DNA of 64,000 nucleotides from Ruania halotolerans. GTDB taxonomy: Bacteria > Actinomycetota > Actinomycetes > Actinomycetales > Beutenbergiaceae. Below the pieces are notes generated by a model. The model searched no databases. It saw nothing but the letters and a program-made list of their open reading frames with translations, and was not told the DNA's origin. Within the stretch, counting starts at the first letter, position 1, and each line of letters begins with the position of its first letter. Positions 27,582 to 35,905 of this stretch are shown here, in pieces. The DNA lies in NCBI RefSeq assembly GCF_021049285.1, contig NZ_CP088017.1:2615380-2679379 (forward strand), given 5' to 3'. The translations under genes were made by a program, and so were the position numbers.

Positions 27582-28799
27582 GTGGTCAAGGCACTCCTTC
27601 TCGAGAACATTCACTCACTCGGTAGCGATCTGCTCCGTAGCGCCGGAATCGAGGTCGACACCCGTTCGGGTGCCCTCGACGAAGACGAGCTGATCGACGC
27701 TCTGGCTGGCGTCCAGGTTCTCGGCCTGCGGTCCAAGACGCAGTTGACGGCACGGGTCATCGAGAATGCCCCGGATCTGCTCGCGGCGGGCGCCTTCTGC
27801 ATCGGTACCAACCAGATCGATCTCGCCGCGGCCGCGAATGCTGGGGTAGCAACGTTCAATGCGCCCTTCTCGAACACCCGGTCCGTGGTGGAACTGGCGC
27901 TGGCCGAGATCATCGCGCTGACCAGACGGCTCACCGAGAAGGACAAGTCGCTCCATGCGGGCGTGTGGGACAAGTCGGCGAACGGGGCTCATGAGGTCCG
28001 CGGACGGACTCTGGGCATCGTGGGATACGGCAACATCGGCACGCAGCTGTCCGTGGTGGCAGAGGCACTGGGGATGCGCGTGGTGTTCTTCGACACTGCG
28101 GAGAAGCTGGCACTGGGCAACGCCAAACGGATGCCGAGCCTGAACGCACTCCTCGAAGAGTCGGACGTGGTGACCCTGCACGTGGACGGGCGCGAGGGTA
28201 ATGCCGGCATGTTCGGTGCGCGCCAGTTCGCCCGGATGAAGGAGGGGGCGATCTTCCTGAACCTCTCCCGCGGCTTCTTGGTGGACTACGACGGGTTGCG
28301 TGAGGAGATCCTGGCCGGGCGATTGGCCGGCGCCGCCGTCGACGTCTTCGGCCAGGAGCCGAAGAGCCAAGGGGACCCGTTCGACTCCGAGTTGCGGGAT
28401 CTACCGAACGTGATCCTCACACCGCACGTGGGCGGATCCACGGAAGAGGCACAGCAGGACATCGGCCGGTTCGTGGCCGCGAAGCTGCGGGACTACCTCG
28501 AGAACGGGGCGACCGCGCTGAGCGTGAACCTGCCCTCGCTCATCCTGGACCGGCCCAGTGACGGCGCCCATCGCGTCGCGCACCTGCACCACAACGTGCC
28601 CGGAGTTCTCGCCCACGTGAACCAGGCACTCTCTGACGCAGGTGTGAACATCGAGAGTCAGGTGCTCAGCACGTCCGGCTCGCTGGGATACGTGGTCACC
28701 GACATCGCGGGCGACCTGCCTCGGGAGACACTGCAGCAGATTGAGCAGATGGATGCCACGATCCGGGTACGGGCACTGAGCCCCGACTCGGGCGACTAG
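27582..28799 (+). CDS. serA: D-3-phosphoglycerate dehydrogenase
   Basis: First step of serine synthesis, oxidising 3-phosphoglycerate with NAD. 405 aa, the shorter class with one C-terminal ACT domain (about 335-405) and no intervening domain, like E. coli SerA. Substrate domain, NAD motif GYGNIGTQ (about 147-154), catalytic Arg/Glu/His region (LNLSRGFLVDY, VFGQEP, LTPHVGGSTEEAQ). Start GTG 27582, with AGGAGG at 27565-27570, slightly far (11 nt). Confidence 0.94.
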   Translation: MVKALLLENIHSLGSDLLRSAGIEVDTRSGALDEDELIDALAGVQVLGLRSKTQLTARVIENAPDLLAAGAFCIGTNQIDLAAAANAGVATFNAPFSNTRSVVELALAEIIALTRRLTEKDKSLHAGVWDKSANGAHEVRGRTLGIVGYGNIGTQLSVVAEALGMRVVFFDTAEKLALGNAKRMPSLNALLEESDVVTLHVDGREGNAGMFGARQFARMKEGAIFLNLSRGFLVDYDGLREEILAGRLAGAAVDVFGQEPKSQGDPFDSELRDLPNVILTPHVGGSTEEAQQDIGRFVAAKLRDYLENGATALSVNLPSLILDRPSDGAHRVAHLHHNVPGVLAHVNQALSDAGVNIESQVLSTSGSLGYVVTDIAGDLPRETLQQIEQMDATIRVRALSPDSGD

Positions 28800-28822
28800 C
28801 TGCTGAGAGCGCGGCTCAACCT

Positions 28823-29134
28823 GTGCGGCCAATCGATCGGCTCGTCCACGCCATCGACGACGGCGTGACGATCGACGCCACTCACTCCAAGGGCCGGATC
28901 TGCTTCCATGTCAGGGACGACCCGCCGCGGACCCTGATCTGGACCACCGACGACGCCGAGCTGAACGCCATGACAGCGCAGTTGCGGCACCATGCGCGCA
29001 GCGCGTTCGGCAGCGGCAACCACGGCTGGGACCTCCTGATCGAACGCGTTCAGGAGGAGTTGCTGACCTTCACCGGCGTGCGAGGCGTCATCCGCGCCGA
29101 GCCCGATGGTCGGATCAGCACGGAGGACGCATAG
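28823..29134 (+). CDS. Hypothetical protein, 103 aa
   Basis: Not recognised. Starts at GTG 28823, 23 nt after the serA stop, and reads VRPIDRLVHAIDDGVTIDAT. Soluble, no membrane segment or signal peptide; the middle contains RICFHVRDDPPRTLIWTTDD and the end is acidic. The ribosome site is weak (GAGAG, about 13 nt away). Coding bias and position downstream of serA support a real gene; it may be cotranscribed with serA. Confidence 0.5.
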   Translation: MRPIDRLVHAIDDGVTIDATHSKGRICFHVRDDPPRTLIWTTDDAELNAMTAQLRHHARSAFGSGNHGWDLLIERVQEELLTFTGVRGVIRAEPDGRISTEDA

Positions 29135-29161
29135 GCCGCAACCGGCAGTGAAAATCTCGAC

Positions 29162-29371
29162 TCAGACCGATTTGCGCCGGAAGACGCGACGTCCGCCTGG
29201 TCCGTCTACCTCAGACCCGTGCACCGCCCCGGTGTTGCGGTGACCGCGTGCGGTCGGGTGTTCCCGCTCAGACTTTCGCTCGAGCGCCTCACGCATCTTC
29301 GCCTTGGCATCAGCCATACCCTCGTTCTGGTCCGGCTCGTTCTGGTCCGGCTCGTTCGGCGACTGCGTCAT
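29162..29371 (-). CDS. DUF5302 family protein
   Basis: 69 aa hydrophilic protein resembling actinobacterial DUF5302: MADAKAKMREALERK in the middle, NTGAVHGSEV and a basic end FRRKSV. Start at ATG 29371, with GAGGAG eight nt upstream. The N-terminus has a short direct duplication, NEPDQNEPDQNE, from an 15-bp repeat in the DNA. Function unknown. Confidence 0.75.
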   Translation of the reverse strand: MTQSPNEPDQNEPDQNEGMADAKAKMREALERKSEREHPTARGHRNTGAVHGSEVDGPGGRRVFRRKSV

Positions 29372-29516
29372 CTTCGGCTCCTCAACTGACCCTTGTTCGG
29401 GGCCTTGTGGTCTGATTCGGCAGGTGCTGCCATCTGCGCAATACCCGCACACCGCCGCCTTTGGGCCAACTCTGCCCGGATCCTGCGGCAGGCGCCAGGC
29501 CTTTAGCATCGCAGGT

Positions 29517-30569
29517 ATGACGATGCACTATCAGGCAGCCGATTCCCGCTACGACTCGATGGCCATGCGCCGAGCAGGGAGTTCCGGCCTCGATCTCCCG
29601 CTCGTCTCCCTCGGACTGTGGCAGAACTTCGGTTCCACCACACCGGCCCAGACCCAGCGCGATCTCGTGCTCGGCGCGTTCGACCGAGGGATCACCCACT
29701 TCGATCTCGCGAACAACTACGGCCCGCCGCGTGGGGCCGCCGAAGAAGCGTTCGGCCACCTGCTCGCCACCGACCTATCCGCATACCGGAACGAGTTGGT
29801 GATCACCACCAAGGCGGGCTACCGCATGTGGCCGGGTCCCTATGGTGAAGGTGGTTCTCGCAAGTACCTGCTGAGTTCCCTCGATGCCTCCCTGCGCCGG
29901 CTGGGTCTGGACGCCGTCGACATCTTCTACTCCCACCGGTTCGACCCGACCACACCGCTGCGGGAGACGATGGGCGCGCTCAAGACGGCGGTGGATTCCG
30001 GCCGTGCGCACTACGCCGGGATCTCCTCCTACTCGGCTCAGCGCACACGAGAGGCGGCCTCGATCGCCGCCGAGATCGGCCTGAATCTCATGGTGCACCA
30101 GCCCTCGTACTCCCTGATCAACCGATGGATCGAACAGCCCGACGAGTCCGGGGAGTCGCTGATGGACGTCCTGGGCGATCTGGGGATGGGAGCCGTGGTG
30201 TTCTCACCGCTGGCACAGGGAATGCTCACCGACCGGTACTTGGCGGGCGTCCCGGATGATTCGCGGGCGGCGAAAGACGGACCGCTCCGTCCCTCGTTCC
30301 TGTCCGAAGCGAATCTGCATCGGGTGCGGTCGCTGAACGCGATCGCCGCCGATCGCGGTCAGACTCTCGCGCAGATGGCCGTCGCGTGGGTGCTCCGCGA
30401 TCCGCGTATCACCACGGCCCTGGTGGGCGCGTCCAGTGTGGACCAATTGGATGACACGCTCGGTGCCCTGGCGAACCTTGAATTCGACGATGACGAACTG
30501 GCGGCCATTGAGCAGCACGCTCGGGACGCCGGCGTCAACATCTGGGCTCATCGGTCCAGCGACCTGTGA
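29517..30569 (+). CDS. Aldo-keto reductase (YghZ / L-glyceraldehyde-3-phosphate reductase type)
   Basis: NADPH-dependent reductase with a TIM barrel fold. 350 aa. The tetrad is visible: Asp and Tyr in HFDLANNYGPP, Lys in ITTKAGYRMWPGPYG, His in YSHRFDP. The YGEGGSRKYLL segment and QPSYSLINRWIE resemble E. coli YghZ (MgrA). TAGCAT at 29504-29509 ends seven nt before ATG 29517 with no Shine-Dalgarno, suggesting a leaderless mRNA. Physiological substrate is uncertain. Confidence 0.88.
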   Translation: MTMHYQAADSRYDSMAMRRAGSSGLDLPLVSLGLWQNFGSTTPAQTQRDLVLGAFDRGITHFDLANNYGPPRGAAEEAFGHLLATDLSAYRNELVITTKAGYRMWPGPYGEGGSRKYLLSSLDASLRRLGLDAVDIFYSHRFDPTTPLRETMGALKTAVDSGRAHYAGISSYSAQRTREAASIAAEIGLNLMVHQPSYSLINRWIEQPDESGESLMDVLGDLGMGAVVFSPLAQGMLTDRYLAGVPDDSRAAKDGPLRPSFLSEANLHRVRSLNAIAADRGQTLAQMAVAWVLRDPRITTALVGASSVDQLDDTLGALANLEFDDDELAAIEQHARDAGVNIWAHRSSDL

Positions 30570-30613
30570 GCACCTCGCGATCAGAAGGAACGGGCCGCCA
30601 GCACCGGTATGTC

Positions 30614-30655
30614 GCCGTCGGTGGTCCGGGCTTCCCCTCCCGGACCACCGACGGC
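30614..30655. terminator. Strong bidirectional terminator hairpin
   Basis: Perfect 17-bp inverted repeat (30614-30630 and 30639-30655) with loop CTTCCCCT, between the convergent aldo-keto reductase and nrdR genes. The right arm ends three bases from the nrdR stop. Confidence 0.85.
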
Positions 30656-30658
30656 CGC

Positions 30659-31135
30659 TTAGGTGAGGGACTTCGCCTCGTCCAACTCGGCGCGATCCTC
30701 CCGCAAGGCGGTGATCGCGGCCTCGAAGTCCTCCAGGGAGCAGAATCCTTGGTACACGCTCGCGAAGCGTAGGTAAGCAACCTCGTCTAAAGCACGGAGC
30801 GGACCAAGAATCGTCAGGCCGATCTCATGGGCATCCACTTCGGCGACTCCGGTGGCGCGCACTGCTTCCTCGACCTGTTGGGCAAGTAGCGCCAGGTCGT
30901 CCTCGGAGACGGGTCGTCCCTGACACGCTTTACGGACACCAGAGATGATCTTGTCTCGACTGAACGGTTCAACGGCTCCGGAGCGCTTCATCACACTGAG
31001 GCTGGTGGTCTCGACGGTGGTGAACCGTCGCGAGCAGTTGGGGCACTGACGGCGACGGCGGATGGACGCACCGTCCTCGGCCGTCCGCGAGTCCACGACA
31101 CGCGAATCGCCGTGGCGGCAGAACGGACAATGCAC
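30659..31135 (-). CDS. nrdR: Transcriptional repressor NrdR
   Basis: Zinc- and nucleotide-binding repressor of ribonucleotide reductase genes. 158 aa from GTG 31135 (VHCPFC). The zinc ribbon has Cys3, Cys6, Cys31 and Cys34; an ATP-cone domain follows ([16 protein letters not shown]...RFASVYQGF). A longer in-frame ATG at 31189 is rejected because NrdR begins at the first CPxC. GAGAGGGA lies about 11 nt upstream. The nrdR / LysM / lexA neighbourhood is usual in Actinobacteria. Confidence 0.95.
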   Translation of the reverse strand: MHCPFCRHGDSRVVDSRTAEDGASIRRRRQCPNCSRRFTTVETTSLSVMKRSGAVEPFSRDKIISGVRKACQGRPVSEDDLALLAQQVEEAVRATGVAEVDAHEIGLTILGPLRALDEVAYLRFASVYQGFCSLEDFEAAITALREDRAELDEAKSLT

Positions 31136-31202
31136 TTCGGCGCCGATCCCTCTCGTCGAGTGATGCCACAAGCACCATATCTGCGGCAATCACATCGGTG
31201 TA

Positions 31203-31218
31203 ACTACTAGATGTAGGG
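31203..31218. promoter_or_regulatory. Possible NrdR box upstream of nrdR
   Basis: ACTACTAGATGTAGGG contains an AT-rich dyad CTAC-TAGAT-GTAG (31204-31216) that resembles half of a NrdR box. It lies about 70 nt upstream of the nrdR start. Only one copy is seen, whereas NrdR boxes normally come in pairs, so this is weak. Confidence 0.25.
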
Positions 31219-31309
31219 AAACCGTAGACACTGAGAGGCCTGCAGCGCAAGTGGAAAGTCACCGACGACTCCGACACGGCACGCGAGCACGGCTGCGAGG
31301 CGGAGGCGC

Positions 31310-31771
31310 TTAACTCCCAGCGGGCACCGTGAGCTGCTGTCCGGCGTGCACCGTCGCACCCGAGAGACCGTTCAGCGCCATGATCTGATCGATGACCACG
31401 CGCACATCCTGCCCCGGCTCGGCCACCTCACTCGCGATCACCCACAGGCTCTCCCCCGCAGCAACGGTGACGACACCGACCTCGGCGGGCGGTGCTTCAT
31501 TCGCCGGGAAGGTGATACCCACCAGCGAACCGACCAGCACAGCGGCCAGCAGCGCAAGGACGGAGAGTACGACGCGACCGCGAGCGGTCAGTCGCAGCGG
31601 CCTCATCACCGAGGCGACCGCAGCACCAGGTGCCGGCGCAGGCTGAACGGTCGGATCCGAGGCCGCTGGTCGGCCGGGCACATCAGGAACCGTGTCGGGC
31701 ACGGCAACAAGGTGACGGCGACGCACCGGGCTCGGGCGAAACTCCGGAACGGGAAGGGCCAAGGCGCTCAT
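31310..31771 (-). CDS. LysM domain membrane protein
   Basis: 153 aa. A Pro-rich cytoplasmic N-terminus is followed by one transmembrane segment (about 66-86) and a single LysM domain (about 101-150: VTVAAGESLWVIASEVA ... VHAGQQLTVPA) that should bind peptidoglycan outside the membrane. Start ATG 31771, with GAGGAG seven nt upstream. It is divergent from lexA and shares the intergenic region holding several SOS boxes; homologues occupy this place in many Actinobacteria. Confidence 0.9.
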   Translation of the reverse strand: MSALALPVPEFRPSPVRRRHLVAVPDTVPDVPGRPAASDPTVQPAPAPGAAVASVMRPLRLTARGRVVLSVLALLAAVLVGSLVGITFPANEAPPAEVGVVTVAAGESLWVIASEVAEPGQDVRVVIDQIMALNGLSGATVHAGQQLTVPAGS

Positions 31772-31820
31772 CTGAGCTCTCCTCTCGAAAGAACGTGCAG
31801 GTCTCGATGGGACGTGTGGG

Positions 31821-31905
31821 TCGAACACTCGTTCGTCGAACACCTGTTTTGACAGTAGCACGCATGTGCGACACTGTCGACACGCTGGTCGAACAGATGT
31901 TTTGA
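31821..31905. promoter_or_regulatory. Three LexA-type boxes in the lexA / LysM intergenic region
   Basis: TCGAACACTCGTTCGT (31821-31836) matches the SOS consensus with one mismatch. TCGAACACCTGTTTTG (31836-31851) and TCGAACAGATGTTTTG (31889-31904) have perfect left halves and altered right halves. In both of the last two the right end runs into a TTGAC -35 hexamer (31849-31854 and 31902-31907), which would allow LexA to block RNA polymerase directly. Confidence 0.75.
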
Positions 31906-31929
31906 CGTGGCGGCGCTTCGCTCTAGGCT
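31902..31929 (+). promoter_or_regulatory. Probable lexA promoter
   Basis: TTGACG (-35, 31902-31907) and TAGGCT (-10, 31924-31929) are 16 nt apart. The -35 overlaps the third LexA box. A transcript starting near 31937 would have a leader of about 75 nt before lexA. Confidence 0.6.
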
Positions 31930-32010
31930 GGGAGCACCACCACGTCAGAGCACACCACCGACCACTGACATTGGCGTCATATCAACGCCCGAGGCCCCTT
32001 GGAGGACACC

Positions 32011-32709
32011 ATGAGCCGCGCGAAATCGACCGATCCGAAGGACCGCCCCGGTCCGGACGGACTCAGCCCGCGCCAGCGCCTGATCATGAAGTCGATCAAG
32101 CACAGCCTCGAGAAGAAGGGCTACCCGCCCACGATGCGCGAGATTGGCGCTGCCGTGGGGTTGGCGAGCCCGTCATCGGTGAAGTATCAGCTCAACCTGC
32201 TCGAGCAGAAGGGCTACCTGCGCCGCGACCCGGTGTCGACTCGTGCGATCGAGATCATCAACCCTGACGACGCTCAGGAGGTCACTGCCCAGCCGGGCAC
32301 GTTCACCATGCATGACGGCGAGCAGTCCGACGTCTCAGCCACCTACGTCCCGGTGGTGGGTCGGATCGCGGCCGGTGGGCCGATCTTGGCAGAGCAGGTC
32401 GTCGAGGACGTGTTCCCACTGCCGCGCCAACTCGTCGGCGAGGGGGAGCTCTTCCTGCTCAAAGTGGTCGGTGACTCGATGATTGACGCTGCTATCTGTG
32501 ACGGCGACTGGGTGGTCGTTCGTCAGCAGGCCGTCGCAGAGAACGGAGAGATCGTCGCGGCCATGATCGACGGCGAAGCGACAGTGAAGACGTTCAAGCG
32601 CACCGCCGACGCGCTATGGCTCCTTCCGGCCAATGATGCGTACTCCCCCATCGATGGAACGGACGCAGAGGTCCTGGGCCGCGTGGTCAGCGTGCTCCGC
32701 GCGCTCTGA
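32011..32709 (+). CDS. lexA: SOS repressor LexA
   Basis: Repressor of DNA damage genes that self-cleaves when RecA is activated. 232 aa. N-terminal winged helix (about 19-85), cleavage site Ala121-Gly122 in VGRIAAGGP, catalytic Ser156 in GDSMID and Lys193 in EATVKTFKR. Start ATG 32011 with GGAGG seven nt upstream; an earlier in-frame start overlaps this site. Boxes upstream indicate autoregulation. Confidence 0.97.
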   Translation: MSRAKSTDPKDRPGPDGLSPRQRLIMKSIKHSLEKKGYPPTMREIGAAVGLASPSSVKYQLNLLEQKGYLRRDPVSTRAIEIINPDDAQEVTAQPGTFTMHDGEQSDVSATYVPVVGRIAAGGPILAEQVVEDVFPLPRQLVGEGELFLLKVVGDSMIDAAICDGDWVVVRQQAVAENGEIVAAMIDGEATVKTFKRTADALWLLPANDAYSPIDGTDAEVLGRVVSVLRAL

Positions 32710-32724
32710 TCACCACCCCGATCA
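32705..32724. terminator. Short hairpin between lexA and ldh
   Basis: CTGATC-ACCACCCC-GATCAG, a 6-bp stem that spans the ends of both convergent genes. Weak as a terminator, but the only dyad in this narrow gap. Confidence 0.35.
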
Positions 32725-33660
32725 GAAGCCGAATCGGCGCGCTACCTCGCGAACCGATGCAGCGCTGTCCTGCAGCCCGGCGAGCTCGCGCTCAGTCAGC
32801 GGCACCGGGAGGTGGCGCGTGACCCCGCTGCGATCGAGGACGGTCGGCACCGAGAGGCAGACGTCGGAGATCCCCAGATAGTCGTTCAGGAGGCTGGACA
32901 CCGGGAGCACCGCCCCTTCAGATCGCAGCACCGTCTGAATGATCCGTGCGCTGGCAAGGCCGATGGCGTAGTTGGTGGCACCTTTCCCGTTGATGATGCG
33001 GTAGGCGGAATCCACCACCTCGCGAGCGAGACGGTCACGCACCTGGGCGTCCAGAATCGCGAAGTCGGCCACGGGCGCGCCACCAATGGTCGCCGAACTC
33101 CAGATGGGCACCTCGGAATCCCCGTGCTCACCGAGCACATAGGCGTGCACATTGCGCACCGCCACCCCGCACTCGGACGCCACGAGGTAGCGCAAGCGGG
33201 ACGAGTCGAGCACCGTCCCCGAACCGATCACCTGATGGTCAGGCAAACCGGAGATGCGCAGGGCCGCATAGGTGACGACGTCGACCGGGTTGGTCACCAT
33301 GAGGTAGACGGCCCGCGGCGCCACCTGCACAAGTGCGGGCATGATGGTGCGCATCAGGTCGATGGTGTGCCCAGCGAGGTCGAGCCGGCTCTGGCCCGGG
33401 CGCTGTTTGGCCCCGGCGGTGACCGCCACCACATCAGCGTCGGCGCAGATGTCGATGTCATCCGAACCCTCCACGGAGCCCATCGGGACGAACTCGATAC
33501 CGTGTGCGAGGTCGAGCGCCTCCGCCCTGACTTTCGCACCGTCAATGTCATAGAGCACCACCCGTCGCGCAACGCCGCGGATCAGCGCCGCGTAGGCGAG
33601 GGTCGCGCCCACCGCTCCGGCGCCGACCACCGCCAAGGTGTCCACGTGATGTGAGGGCAT
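32722..33660 (-). CDS. ldh: L-lactate dehydrogenase
   Basis: NAD-dependent interconversion of pyruvate and L-lactate. 312 aa from ATG 33660, with GGGAGA five nt upstream; ATG 33672 is an alternative. Rossmann motif VVGAGAVGATLAYA, the active loop containing KQRPGQSRLDL (Gln before Arg marks lactate rather than malate dehydrogenase), VTNPVDV and catalytic His in LGEHGDSEVP. Implies fermentative lactate formation or use. Confidence 0.93.
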   Translation of the reverse strand: MPSHHVDTLAVVGAGAVGATLAYAALIRGVARRVVLYDIDGAKVRAEALDLAHGIEFVPMGSVEGSDDIDICADADVVAVTAGAKQRPGQSRLDLAGHTIDLMRTIMPALVQVAPRAVYLMVTNPVDVVTYAALRISGLPDHQVIGSGTVLDSSRLRYLVASECGVAVRNVHAYVLGEHGDSEVPIWSSATIGGAPVADFAILDAQVRDRLAREVVDSAYRIINGKGATNYAIGLASARIIQTVLRSEGAVLPVSSLLNDYLGISDVCLSVPTVLDRSGVTRHLPVPLTERELAGLQDSAASVREVARRFGF

Positions 33661-33687
33661 CCGATCTCCCATCGTGTGCAGATCGAG

Positions 33688-35715
33688 TCAGGCCGAGGTG
33701 GACTCGGTTGTCACGGCCAGCCTACGCAGGGCCGCGCGGACTACCTCACCGTCCGTGGTCGGCCACAGGGGCGGCAGACTCGCGGCGAGGAAGGTGCCGT
33801 AGCGCGCGGTCCGCAACCGCGGGTCGAGCACCGCGACCACTCCCCGGTCGGTCGTGGACCGGATCAATCGGCCGGCGCCCTGCGCCAGCAACAGCGCCGC
33901 ATGCGTGGCGGAGATGGCCATGAACCCGTTCCCACCAGCTTTGCCAACCGCCTCGGTCCGCGCAGCCTTGATCGGATCATCGGGGCGTGGGAACGGAATA
34001 CGATCAATCAGCACGAGCCGGCAGGACTGTCCAGGCACATCGACGCCCTGCCACAGGGAGAGGGTGCCGAAAAGTGAGGCGGTCGGATCGGCCGCGAACT
34101 CCCGCACCAACGTCGGCAGCACATCGTCGCCCTGCAGCAACACCGGAGTGTCCAATCGCTCCCGCATCGCCTCCGCGGCCGCCTGTGCGCCGCGCCGGGA
34201 GGAGAACAGGCCCAGGGTGCCACCCCCGGCGGCGCTCACGAGGTCGGCGATCTCGTCGAGCACTTGGTCGTCAGTCCCGTCCCGGCCTGGTGGAGGCAGG
34301 TGCTTGGCCACATAGAGGATTCCTTGCCGGCCGTAGTCGAAGGGTGAGGAGACGATCTCCGAGCGATAGGCGCCCGCAGCCAGGCCGAGCGCCCCGGCCG
34401 TGGCGTCGAAGGTGCCGCCGAGCGTGAGCGTCGCCGAGGTGAGAATGGCTGAGCGCCCAGCGAGCAACTCTCCGACGATCGGGCCGGCCACATTCAAGGG
34501 CGCCACCATCAATCGTGAACCTTCGCCAGGGCGGCGCCCGCGTTCGCACCAGAGCACGTCCACGTTCTCCTGCACGCGGTCCGAGAGCAGCCGATCGGCC
34601 ACCTCGAAGAGCACCAGCAGGGCGCTCTTGGCCATCGTCATCCCGCCAGCCTCGCCGCCGGCCTTGTTCTCGCCCTTCATTGCGCTCATTCCCTCGCGGG
34701 CAGCGCCGGCGATGGTGCGGACCGCGGCGGTGAGTTCCTCGGGCAGCCCGGTCCGGAGCCGACCTTCGGGAACCTGCATGAGAAGGGTGCGCAGTTCGGC
34801 GGCCGCGTCATCCATCGCGGCCAGGCTGACACCACCGTGGCGGCGGGCGATCCGGGCGGTCCGTTCCACGACCGCGGCGGAGAGTTCCACCGTGGCCTGA
34901 GCGGTGACGCGGTCGGTCAGTTCGTGCGCCTCGTCCACCAGCAGGATCTCGTGCTCGGGGAGCACTTTCGGCGATCCGGAGGCGGCAATACCGAGCATGG
35001 CATGGTTGGTCACCACCAGGTCCGCCTCGCGCGCCGTGGCCCGGGCCCGTTCGGGATAGCACTCGGCTAGGAGCGGACACTTCTGGCCGAGGCATTCCAT
35101 CGAGGTGATCGAGACCTGCCGCCAGGCGCGGTCGCTGACTCCAGGGACGAGATCGTCCCTGTCTCCGGTGTCGGTCTCTTCTGCCCATTCCCGCAGCCGC
35201 ACCACCTGGGCGCCGAGGGATGCGTCGGCGGCCTGCTCGCCCGGGTGGTCCTCCGCCGCCGAGGGCGCAGCCTCGCTCGCGGAGAACAGCGTGCCTTCGT
35301 CGTCGGGCGGGTAGCCGCCGGCGACCTTGTGTTTGCACACATAGTTGTGCCATCCCTTGAGCAGGGCCACCTCGGGTGGACGAGGGAGGCGTTCGGCGAG
35401 GATGTCCGCCACCAGTGGAAGATCATGCCCGATCACCTGACGCTGCAGGGCGAGGGTGGCGGTGGAAACGATCGCTCGCTGCCCACGCGTGACGGCGTGC
35501 ATGAGCGTGGGCACCAGGTACGCGAGCGACTTCCCCGTGCCAGTGCCGGCCTGCACCAGCAGGTGCGCTCCGTCGTCGAGGGTGTCGGCAACGGTCCGGG
35601 CCATCTGGTGCTGTCCCTCGCGGCGCGAGCCTCCCATCGAGGCCACCACGGCGTCGAGAACATCATCGATCGGATGGTCGGCCGCGTCGGTAGCGGGGGT
35701 GGCATCAGCAGGCAC
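33688..35715 (-). CDS. DinG/YoaA-type iron-sulfur DNA helicase
   Basis: Superfamily 2 XPD-like 5'-3' DNA helicase. 675 aa. Walker A AGTGTGKS is at 56-63. The four Fe-S cysteines are Cys127, Cys208, Cys213 and Cys219. DEAH box at 261-264; motif VI region QGAGRLIRST near the C-terminus. This family unwinds D-loops, R-loops or damaged forks. I see no LexA box directly upstream. A 190-nt stretch without a gene separates it from hflX. Confidence 0.92.
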   Translation of the reverse strand: MPADATPATDAADHPIDDVLDAVVASMGGSRREGQHQMARTVADTLDDGAHLLVQAGTGTGKSLAYLVPTLMHAVTRGQRAIVSTATLALQRQVIGHDLPLVADILAERLPRPPEVALLKGWHNYVCKHKVAGGYPPDDEGTLFSASEAAPSAAEDHPGEQAADASLGAQVVRLREWAEETDTGDRDDLVPGVSDRAWRQVSITSMECLGQKCPLLAECYPERARATAREADLVVTNHAMLGIAASGSPKVLPEHEILLVDEAHELTDRVTAQATVELSAAVVERTARIARRHGGVSLAAMDDAAAELRTLLMQVPEGRLRTGLPEELTAAVRTIAGAAREGMSAMKGENKAGGEAGGMTMAKSALLVLFEVADRLLSDRVQENVDVLWCERGRRPGEGSRLMVAPLNVAGPIVGELLAGRSAILTSATLTLGGTFDATAGALGLAAGAYRSEIVSSPFDYGRQGILYVAKHLPPPGRDGTDDQVLDEIADLVSAAGGGTLGLFSSRRGAQAAAEAMRERLDTPVLLQGDDVLPTLVREFAADPTASLFGTLSLWQGVDVPGQSCRLVLIDRIPFPRPDDPIKAARTEAVGKAGGNGFMAISATHAALLLAQGAGRLIRSTTDRGVVAVLDPRLRTARYGTFLAASLPPLWPTTDGEVVRAALRRLAVTTESTSA

Positions 35716-35905
35716 CAGACGACGTTAGCGCGTCCTCCACGGCGTCAGCGGCAGCGACCGGCCGGCCTGTGGACGTCTGGGGCACGATTCTGGACTCTTG
35801 CCGCGTCGAGGACGACCTGACGTCCGCCCTCACGCAGGACGGCGGGCTGGTCGTGCGGCAGGTCTCGACCGGTGTGGCAGATCTCGATCGAGTGCCCGCG
35901 GGCCC

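Noticed and set aside
35716-35905. Possible gene between the DinG-type helicase and hflX
   Set aside because: No frame with a start, ribosome site and convincing composition; I see nothing definite in this 190-nt gap.
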